From: Solirubrobacterales bacterium
GTDB taxonomy: Bacteria > Actinomycetota > Thermoleophilia > Solirubrobacterales > Solirubrobacteraceae
Reading direction: 5' to 3'
Assembly (NCBI GenBank): GCA_019240015.1
Contig: JAFAZB010000243.1
Location: forward strand, 1-21,760
Length of the DNA stretch: 21,760 nucleotides
Positions 7,566 to 13,935 of this stretch are shown in pieces. The stretch's first letter is position 1. Each line of letters opens with the position of its first letter. Both the position numbers and the translations under genes were made by a program. Under the pieces are notes generated by a model, which was given only the letters and a program-made list of their open reading frames with translations, searched no databases and was not told the origin of the DNA.

Positions 7566-8260
7566 GCACGAACACGGCGTCCGAGTTCGACTCATATGCC
7601 GAGGACTACGAGCAGGCGCTCGAGAAGGGTCTGCGGTACTCCGGAGAAGACAGCGCGTACTTCGCGCGGGGACGGATCGAGTGGCTTGGTCGTCGTTTGG
7701 CCGGGCTGGACGCCCCCCGGGAAAGGGTGCTCGATTTCGGCTGCGGGACGGGTTCAGCGACACCGCTGCTGCTCGAGATCCTTGGCGCTGAGCGGGTGAT
7801 AGGGACCGACGTCTCGCGCTCACTGCTCAGGCGTGCTCGCGCCGAGCACGGATCGGATCGGTCAGACTTTCTGCCCGCGGATGAGGCGCCGGAGGCGTGG
7901 GCCGACGTCGCGTACTGCAACGGCGTCTTTCACCACATCGCGCCGGAGCACCGGGCGGCCGCGCTCAGTCGTGTGCTCGCTGCGTTGCGCCCGCGGGGTT
8001 TGTTTGCGCTGTGGGAGAACAACCCTTGGAATCCGGGCACTCGATGGGTCATGCGAAGGATCGAGTTTGATCGCGACGCCGTCACGCTCACGCCTCCAGC
8101 GGCGCGGCGGATGCTTTCATCTGTCGGCTTCGAGGTACTGAGCACCGACTCGCTGTTCTACTTCCCCCGACCACTCAGAGCGCTGCGAAAGCTCGAGTCC
8201 CGGCTCACGAACCTGCCCCTTGGCGCGCAGTACATGGTGCTCGCACGCCGGGCGCAATGA
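7562..8260 (+). CDS. Class I SAM-dependent methyltransferase
   Basis: A 232-residue methyltransferase with motif I VLDFGCGTG (56-64), D83 in VIGTDVSRS as the ribose-binding acid, YCNGVFHHI (118-126) and LRPRGLFALWENN (142-154). The N-terminal FDSYAEDYEQAL is typical of the Methyltransf_11/12 group. There is no membrane segment. The start is GTG 7562, fixed by the 4-nt GTGA overlap with the GT2 stop; its own TGA overlaps the next ATG in ATGA. Placed between a lipid-sugar synthase and two GT-C-like proteins, it probably methylates a sugar or lipid-linked glycan, but this is context-based inference and the acceptor is unknown. Confidence 0.88.
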   Translation: MSTNTASEFDSYAEDYEQALEKGLRYSGEDSAYFARGRIEWLGRRLAGLDAPRERVLDFGCGTGSATPLLLEILGAERVIGTDVSRSLLRRARAEHGSDRSDFLPADEAPEAWADVAYCNGVFHHIAPEHRAAALSRVLAALRPRGLFALWENNPWNPGTRWVMRRIEFDRDAVTLTPPAARRMLSSVGFEVLSTDSLFYFPRPLRALRKLESRLTNLPLGAQYMVLARRAQ

Positions 8261-9792
8261 CGCCAGGCCCGGCCAATCCGACTGCCGACGCGCCCGCCGC
8301 CCCCACGCGCACCGACCTCGCGTCCCTCACTCGCCGCAGGCTCAGAACCGGGCTCACGCGCTTGCGGACAACGCGTAGCACCGCCGAATGGGTGCTGGTC
8401 GCATTGGTGCTCGGCGGGATCGCGCTCAGGCTGGTCGCGATTCTCTCGTGGTGGCCGGTAGGCACGACGAACGCCGATTCGTGGCCATATTCCGTCTACG
8501 CGGGCACCAACCCGCTCGCGGATCCGCAGCATCCAGCCGGCTATTCCACGTTTCTCGCACTCGTAGGCTTCGTGACCCGCCAGGTGGCCGTGCCGGTGCT
8601 CCTCCAGCATCTGCTCGGGATCCTGGCGGCACTTCTGCTGTTCGGGGCGGTCCGACGGCTGGTCGGCTCGCCGTGGCCCGCTCTAGTGCCCGCGGCGGCC
8701 GTGCTGCTCAACTCCGACGAGGTGTTCCTGGAGCACCAGATCTTGGCCGAGGGTCCGTTCGTTGTTGCGATCTCCGCGGCACTGTATGCCTCGGTGCGGG
8801 CGATCGATCAGCCGGTGCCCGCCTGGAAGTGGCCCTTGGCGGCAACTGTTCTGGCCGTCATCGCTGGGCTACTTCGCTCCGCGGGCCTGTTTTTCATTCC
8901 TGTCTTAGCGCTCGCCATGCTGGTGGGAACAGCGCATTCACGGCGAGGTCGAATGCTCCCGTCGGCGACCGTACTGGTTGTCAGTGCATGCCTGCTGCTT
9001 GCTTACGCATTCGCCAATCTCGCCTCCAACGGACGGTTCGAGATCTCACCCGCGACCGGGTGGCATCTCTACGCTCGCGTCGCACCGATTGCCAACTGCC
9101 ACGTGTTCACGCCCCCCAAAGGAACCGCCGGGCTATGCGATCCCCGACCCGCGCCTCAGCGACCGGGCAGCGATTGGTACCTCTACAACCCAGCCTCGCC
9201 CGCGCTGCGGCTGTTCGGACGGATCGGCAACCATGACTCGACGCTGCGGGCCTTTGCATTGGCCACGATCCTGCACGAACCCGGGGTGTACCTGAAGGAG
9301 ACGTTCCACGAGGTCGAGGGCTATTTCGTCCCAAGCCTTCATGCGCCGGTATACGGCGGCGGCTGCCCGATCGACTGTCAGGTTGACTGGATTTATGCGC
9401 TCACTTACGCCCCTGATGTAGTGGCCCAGACTGAAAAAGGGATGCAAGAGTTCTATGACCCGTTCACGGTGCACGTATCACGCAGCGGAATCAACTTCCT
9501 GCACTCCTACGAGCATCCGGCCCGGTTCGGCGGCACCCTCCTCACGCTAACCAGCGTCCTGACGCTGCTTGGACTGCTCATCGGCCCACGCCGAGCGCGG
9601 ATCGGAGTGCTGCTGTTCGGGGTTGGTGGATTGGCGATGCTGGTGCTCTCGACGTTCGGGGTCTACTACCTCGGCCGATACCAGGTCCCGATCGCCGGGC
9701 CGATGGCGGCAGGTGCAGCGATCTGCCTGTGGTCGCTGTGGCAACGGGAATCCGGTCGCCGGCGCAGGGCACTCGGGGAGGGCGCGCCGTGA
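8257..9792 (+). CDS. Polytopic GT-C-like glycosyltransferase, tandem copy 1
   Basis: A 511-residue integral membrane protein. After a polar N-terminus (~1-43) come about six to seven helices, a soluble region (~255-420), then three more helices. The first outer loop carries D74 in NADSWPYS and DPQHPAGYS (D89, H92), which resembles the acidic and HPPGY-type motifs of GT-C (PMT/ArnT-like) enzymes that use polyprenyl-phosphate sugars outside the membrane; NSDEVFLEHQILAEGP (152-167) resembles the second conserved loop. The soluble region contains four Cys (281, 294, 370, 374), all present in copy 2. Its family is assigned from this layout, not a named match. ATG 8257 overlaps the upstream stop (ATGA) and its own stop overlaps copy 2 (GTGA). 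A rare TTA Leu codon lies at 8905-8907. Confidence 0.75.
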   Translation: MTPGPANPTADAPAAPTRTDLASLTRRRLRTGLTRLRTTRSTAEWVLVALVLGGIALRLVAILSWWPVGTTNADSWPYSVYAGTNPLADPQHPAGYSTFLALVGFVTRQVAVPVLLQHLLGILAALLLFGAVRRLVGSPWPALVPAAAVLLNSDEVFLEHQILAEGPFVVAISAALYASVRAIDQPVPAWKWPLAATVLAVIAGLLRSAGLFFIPVLALAMLVGTAHSRRGRMLPSATVLVVSACLLLAYAFANLASNGRFEISPATGWHLYARVAPIANCHVFTPPKGTAGLCDPRPAPQRPGSDWYLYNPASPALRLFGRIGNHDSTLRAFALATILHEPGVYLKETFHEVEGYFVPSLHAPVYGGGCPIDCQVDWIYALTYAPDVVAQTEKGMQEFYDPFTVHVSRSGINFLHSYEHPARFGGTLLTLTSVLTLLGLLIGPRRARIGVLLFGVGGLAMLVLSTFGVYYLGRYQVPIAGPMAAGAAICLWSLWQRESGRRRRALGEGAP

Positions 9793-11336
9793 GGGCACGA
9801 TGGTCACCGCCGGTGCGCCCATCGAGCACGAGCTCCGCTCGGGTAGATACCCCTCGCGTCGGTGCAGCTGATGGCCGCCGGCTACTCGCCACCGTGAAGC
9901 GGTGGCTGCCACGACCAGCGGCCGCCAATGCGGCGCTGGGCGTGCTCGTGGTCGGTGGCCTCGCACTCCGACTCGTCGCGATCATCTCATGGTGGCCCGT
10001 CGGGACCACGCTCGCCGATTCGTGGCCATACGCCGTCTATGCCGGCACCAACCCGCTGAACGACCCGCAGCATCCGGGCGGCTACTCGACGCTGTTGGCA
10101 ATCATCGGGTTCGTCACCCGATCGGTCGCGGTGCCGGTCCTGCTCCAGCATCTGCTCGGGCTCCTGGCTGCGCTGTTGCTGTTCTGGGCCGTCCGCCGCC
10201 TGATCGGATCGCCGTGGCCCGCGCTCGTTCCGGCCGCGGCCGTACTGCTCAACTCCGACGAGATATTTCTCGAGCACACGATCATGGCCGAGGGTCCGTT
10301 CGTGGTGGCGCTGGCGGGCGCGCTGTACGCCTCGGTGCGCGCGGTCGATCAGCCGTCCCCGCTCTGGAAATGGCCCGCGGCCTCGGCGATCCTCGCCGTC
10401 GCCGCCGCGTTGCTTCGCACCGCGGGGCTGTTCTTCATCCCGGTAATGGCGCTCTCGCTGTGGTGCTCAGCACCCCAGCCGTGGCGGGCGCGACTCCGCG
10501 TGCCCGCGCTCGTGGTCGCCGTCAGCGGGGTCCTGCTGCTGGCATACGCGGCTGGCAGTCTCGCGTCTAACGGACGGTTCGAGGTGTCACCGGCGACGGG
10601 TTGGCACCTCTACTCGCGCACCGCGCTGATCGCCAACTGCCATGTCTTTACGCCCCCCAAGGGCACCGCTGGCCTCTGCGATCCACGCCCAGCGCCACAG
10701 CGACCAGGAAGCGACTGGTACCTGTACGACCCCGGGTCACCCGCTCTGCGACTATTCGGGCCGCTTGGCAATCACGACTCTACCCTCGAGGCATTCGCCT
10801 TAGCCGTAATCCTGCACGAGCCCGGCGTGTACTTGAAGTCCACCTTTCACGAGGTCGAAGGCTATTTCGTACCCAGCCTCCATCCCTACATCTATGGGGG
10901 CGGCTGCGCCATTGACTGCCAGGTCGACTGGATCTACGCGATCAAGCACGACCCGGCGATCGTCGCTAAGACCGAGCGCGGCATGGAGCAGTTCTACAAC
11001 CGATTCACCGTACATGTGTCACGGAGCGGGATCGACTTTCTCCATTCCTACGAGAACCCGTTCCGGTTCGGTGCCACCCTCCTCACATTGACCAGCCTGC
11101 TGACCTTGCTCGGGCTGTTCATCGGGCCGCGCCGCGCGCGCGTGGGAGTGCTCCTGTTCGGGGTTGGGGGACTCGCGATGCTTGTCTTTCCCACCTTTGG
11201 CGTCTATTACCTGGGCCGATACCAGGTCCCGATCGCCGGGCCGATGGCTGCGAGCGCGGCGATCTGCCTTTGGTCGCTGTGGCACCTCGAACGTGGGCGC
11301 CGCGCTGCGCGCGTCGACGATCCGGGGCATCCATGA
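9789..11336 (+). CDS. Polytopic GT-C-like glycosyltransferase, tandem copy 2
   Basis: A 515-residue paralog of the preceding gene with the same topology: polar N-terminus, helices, a soluble region of ~165 residues with the same four Cys, and a closing helix bundle. The outer-loop motifs are kept: LADSWPYA with D77 and NDPQHPGGYS with D92 and H95. Differences cluster in the soluble region (for example AIKHDPAIVAKTERG against ALTYAPDVVAQTEKG) and at both ends, which could reflect different acceptors or donors. The frame is open from 9729, but GTG 9789 is preferred because it forms a GTGA 4-nt overlap with the copy 1 stop, like the other junctions of the operon. Its stop overlaps the next ATG (ATGA). 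A TTA codon is at 10800-10802. Function is inferred as for copy 1. Confidence 0.75.
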   Translation: MRARWSPPVRPSSTSSARVDTPRVGAADGRRLLATVKRWLPRPAAANAALGVLVVGGLALRLVAIISWWPVGTTLADSWPYAVYAGTNPLNDPQHPGGYSTLLAIIGFVTRSVAVPVLLQHLLGLLAALLLFWAVRRLIGSPWPALVPAAAVLLNSDEIFLEHTIMAEGPFVVALAGALYASVRAVDQPSPLWKWPAASAILAVAAALLRTAGLFFIPVMALSLWCSAPQPWRARLRVPALVVAVSGVLLLAYAAGSLASNGRFEVSPATGWHLYSRTALIANCHVFTPPKGTAGLCDPRPAPQRPGSDWYLYDPGSPALRLFGPLGNHDSTLEAFALAVILHEPGVYLKSTFHEVEGYFVPSLHPYIYGGGCAIDCQVDWIYAIKHDPAIVAKTERGMEQFYNRFTVHVSRSGIDFLHSYENPFRFGATLLTLTSLLTLLGLFIGPRRARVGVLLFGVGGLAMLVFPTFGVYYLGRYQVPIAGPMAASAAICLWSLWHLERGRRAARVDDPGHP

Positions 11337-12019
11337 TGACGCTTGCGCAACCAATCCGGGCTGCACGCCGGCACCTGGGAAGGCGCATCGCCCCGCCGAT
11401 CTCGATCGCCCAGATCTTCCCCTCGATCGAGGCCGAGCTCGGTCCCTACAAGCATCTGTTCAAGGGCAACGTGCTAAACGCCGGCGCTGGGACACGAGAC
11501 CTCGCTGCGCTCGTCGAGGGGCGCCTTTACAACCAGGACATCGCCGAGCTCGGCGAGAACATCGACTTCGTCTCCCCCCTCCACGAGATCCCCACGGCTG
11601 ACGCCTTCTTCGACACGATCATCTGCAACGCCGTGCTCGAGCACGTCGCCAACCCCGAGGAGGTCATGGATGAGTTCAGGCGTGTGATCGTGCCCGGAGG
11701 GATTCTCTACCTGACAATCCCCTTCATGCAACCCGAACATCGCGACCCGACGGATTACCAGCGCTACACGATCGACGGCATCAAGCTGCTGTGCGAGCGT
11801 CACGGCTTTCGCGTCTTGGAGGCACACGGCGTGCACTCGGTTTACACGACGCTGGCGTGGATCTTCCACGAATGGCTCGAACCGGTGCGCGGCTGGCGCG
11901 GGGTCGCGATGCGTGCGATCGCCTATCGGTGGGTGATGAGCCAGATCCGTGCGGATAACCCTCGGCGCGTTGCAACGCTGGCATCTGCGCACCGCGTGAT
12001 CGCGGTGCGGGAAGGGTGA
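11333..12019 (+). CDS. Class I SAM-dependent methyltransferase
   Basis: A 228-residue methyltransferase closing the rightward operon. Motif I is VLNAGAGTR (47-55), followed by NQDIAE (67-72), CNAVLEHVANPEEVMDEF (98-115), VPGGILYLTIPF (120-131) and the EHRDPTDYQRYT segment (135-146). This pattern, with PF..EH.DP.D..RYT after the core, is typical of methyltransferases of surface-glycan clusters. The open frame extends upstream to 11270, but the ATG at 11333 overlaps the preceding stop by 4 nt (ATGA) and starts just before the conserved part. Its stop is 7 nt from the convergent gene at 12027, and no strong terminator separates them; TGAG-AGTCG-CTCA at the junction is only a 4-bp stem. The methyl acceptor is unknown. 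Confidence 0.87.
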   Translation: MMTLAQPIRAARRHLGRRIAPPISIAQIFPSIEAELGPYKHLFKGNVLNAGAGTRDLAALVEGRLYNQDIAELGENIDFVSPLHEIPTADAFFDTIICNAVLEHVANPEEVMDEFRRVIVPGGILYLTIPFMQPEHRDPTDYQRYTIDGIKLLCERHGFRVLEAHGVHSVYTTLAWIFHEWLEPVRGWRGVAMRAIAYRWVMSQIRADNPRRVATLASAHRVIAVREG

Positions 12020-12026
12020 GAGTCGC

Positions 12027-12935
12027 TCAGACGACGAGCGAGGTGAGTGCGCGCGCGCAGGGGTCGTGATGCAGTCGCTCGCGCTCGTTCTCGCTCGGCG
12101 CCATCGGCGAGGACAGAAACCTCCTGCAGGCCAGCATCACCGAGGGGTCATCACCGTGCTCGCGCATCACCGCCTGGACTTCTGCTTCGCCGGCCCGCCA
12201 GCGACCGAGGTACCAAACCAAGAGCGCCCGCGAGAGCCGTAGCATCGCCCGGCCGGCCGGCTGCGTTTCCCGGTTGACCGCGCGGTCCATCAACTCGAGC
12301 TTGTCCCGCATGGGGAGATCCCGCGACAGACTCATCCCGTGCAAGTCGGGCAACGGTGCACGAAGGCGGAACACGACCGTACCCCAGGGCATCTCGTCCA
12401 ACCGCTCGAAGTACTCGTGCAGGAGCTCCATCGTGATCGCGAGCCACGGATAGCCGCCGTACTGGTAGTCCTGCTGCACGATCATCGCCCGTCCGGGAAT
12501 GAGCTGCGGCCAGAACTCCCGGACGACATAGTCATTGATCGACCATGTCTTCAGCAGGTCGAGAAACAGAATCTCGATCGGCCCCCCGTCCCATCGCTGC
12601 TGGAGAATGTCCCCGGGCCGCACATCGAGCAGATCCCGGACGCCAGCGACGTTGCGCTCGAATAGCGCAAGGAAATCGTCGTCGACGCCCAGCTCGGGAG
12701 CGTCCTCGAAGAATCCCGACGCAAGTGAGTAGTCCTCGACCAGAAAGCGGTCATAGACCGTGATCGGCGAGGAACCATCCGCGTTGCGGCCCGCCTCGCG
12801 GACGCCGCTGGCGAGTGCGATCGTAGACCCCCCCAAGAAGCAGCCCGCATCGACGATCGCTCCGCCACCCGACCAGTACTCGCGACCTAGCCAATACAGC
12901 AGGCCCAGCTCTTGCGAGGACAGCATCGTCGGCAC
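12027..12935 (-). CDS. Methyltransferase-like Rossmann protein, Methyltransf_24/TylF type
   Basis: A 302-residue protein whose first ~200 residues look like a class I methyltransferase of the TylF/Methyltransf_24 type: IVDAGCFLGGST (27-38) for SAM binding, EILFLDLLKTW (121-131) and LIPGRAMIVQQDYQY (145-159) for the later strands. The C-terminal ~100 residues are helical and polar, with no domain I recognise. In EILFLDLLKTW the usual metal-binding DG/DH pattern of TylF enzymes is absent (D126-L-L), so metal dependence or even activity is uncertain. The start is GTG 12935, with ATG 12926 as alternative; the frame is open upstream (REVEPSAEVLG...) without a usual start codon. It lies 70 nt after the CmcI-type gene and is probably cotranscribed with it. 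Confidence 0.75.
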   Translation of the reverse strand: MPTMLSSQELGLLYWLGREYWSGGGAIVDAGCFLGGSTIALASGVREAGRNADGSSPITVYDRFLVEDYSLASGFFEDAPELGVDDDFLALFERNVAGVRDLLDVRPGDILQQRWDGGPIEILFLDLLKTWSINDYVVREFWPQLIPGRAMIVQQDYQYGGYPWLAITMELLHEYFERLDEMPWGTVVFRLRAPLPDLHGMSLSRDLPMRDKLELMDRAVNRETQPAGRAMLRLSRALLVWYLGRWRAGEAEVQAVMREHGDDPSVMLACRRFLSSPMAPSENERERLHHDPCARALTSLVV

Positions 12936-13005
12936 GCCGAGGACCTCGGCAGAGGGCTCAACCTCACGCCAGGGTCGCGGCGCGAGCGGACTGTCAGACG
13001 CGGTG

Positions 13006-13935
13006 CTAATCGATCCGTTCGAGGAAGCCGTTGCTGTTCGAGGTCGCGTTGTAAGCGAAGAAATCGCACAGCTCCGCCGCGATCCGGTAGCGCCCGTCGG
13101 TGCCAGACAGGAACTCGCGCAGGGCTCGATGGGGTCCGCTGGTCCCGTTCGGGTACAGCGCCGGGTAGAGGTCGGACAGGTTGCCGTCCTCGATCACGAT
13201 CCAGTCGCCTGGCTGGAGGTGAGCGTCGAAGAAGCGCAGCACCGCGATGCTGGTCTCATAGGAATGATCGGCATCCTCCACGACGAGCAGCGGTCGGGCC
13301 CACCCAGCGAGGGTCTCGGCGTCGATCACCTCGTCTAGATGCTGACCGTCACCGCGATGAAACCTCACCAGCGGATGCTCCACGTCCTCGACGGGGAACA
13401 CGTCGTACGAGTGCACCTCGCCGGAGATCTCGAAGTTGGTGAGCAGGTCCCCGAAATAGAGCGCGCTGCCGCCCGCCTTGGAGCCGATCTCCACGATCGT
13501 TCCCGGCCGCAGTCGCCACAGCAGCAGCGGATAGAGCGCGAGGTCGAACGGGTCCTTGACCAGCTGAACACCACGATAGGTATACGAGTGGACCGAACGT
13601 TGCATGCGCAGCAGGAGCTCCTGAGGAACCTCGCTCTGCCAGTTTCGCCACGTGGCGACGCGGTCGGTGCTTGCAGGGTTGGAGAGGTTCTCCTCGAGCA
13701 TCCGGACGAGCTCGGCCGCTGAGTCCTGTTGCGGCGCCCGCGCACGGATCTGTCGAGCCAGCTCCAGCGCGGTCTCAAAGCGGCCGATCGCGATCAGGCA
13801 CTCGGCGCGCAACATCTGGATTTCGAGCTCGTCGGGATCCTGCTGGAGGTGTTCGTCAACGAGCCTCAGTGCATCCATCGACCGATGTTCTTGCAGCAGC
13901 CTCCGAATCCGCTCTCTGTCCAGGTCGGGGCTCAT
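13006..13935 (-). CDS. CmcI-type (cephalosporin hydroxylase family) methyltransferase with N-terminal TPR-like helices
   Basis: A 309-residue protein. Residues ~5-85 form helical repeats (DALRLVDEHLQQDPDELE, then CLIAIGRFETALELARQI) that read as a TPR-like pair. The catalytic part starts at HSYTYRGVQLVKDPFDLALY (116-135), a hallmark of the CmcI / rhamnosyl O-methyltransferase family, followed by IVEIGSKAGGSA (147-158), VVEDADHSYE with D221, D223 and H224, and IVIEDGN (246-252); the acidic and His residues are the expected metal and SAM ligands. Despite the family name, members usually act as O-methyltransferases on sugars or antibiotics. ATG 13935 overlaps the stop of the upstream multidomain protein (ATGA), so the two are translationally coupled. 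A sugar hydroxyl is the likely but unproven acceptor. Confidence 0.85.
   Translation of the reverse strand: MSPDLDRERIRRLLQEHRSMDALRLVDEHLQQDPDELEIQMLRAECLIAIGRFETALELARQIRARAPQQDSAAELVRMLEENLSNPASTDRVATWRNWQSEVPQELLLRMQRSVHSYTYRGVQLVKDPFDLALYPLLLWRLRPGTIVEIGSKAGGSALYFGDLLTNFEISGEVHSYDVFPVEDVEHPLVRFHRGDGQHLDEVIDAETLAGWARPLLVVEDADHSYETSIAVLRFFDAHLQPGDWIVIEDGNLSDLYPALYPNGTSGPHRALREFLSGTDGRYRIAAELCDFFAYNATSNSNGFLERID

Larger units (their letters stand above)
8257..11336 (+). repeat. Tandem gene duplication (two GT-C-like paralogs)
   Basis: Two adjacent genes, starting at 8257 and 9789, encode collinear proteins. In the C-terminal 230 aligned residues, from ATGWHLY to ICLWSLW, I count 36 differences by hand, about 84% identity with no gap. 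The N-terminal ~45 residues and C-terminal tails are unrelated. The DNA is similarly collinear but with many synonymous changes, so the duplication is not very recent. Confidence 0.85.

Noticed and set aside
6246..7823. Long minus-strand open frame of 525 codons opposite the GT2 gene
   Set aside because: The translation is low-complexity (Arg/His/Gln-rich), without domains, and is antisense to a clear GT2 with intact motifs; long shadow frames are common at this GC content.
8257..11336. Single gene split by a frameshift rather than two genes
   Set aside because: Both copies contain the full set of helices and motifs from start to end and each has its own 4-nt coupled start, so this is a tandem duplication.
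12017..12029. Hairpin TGAG-AGTCG-CTCA at the convergent junction
   Set aside because: Only four base pairs and no T tract; it is largely formed by the two stop codons themselves.
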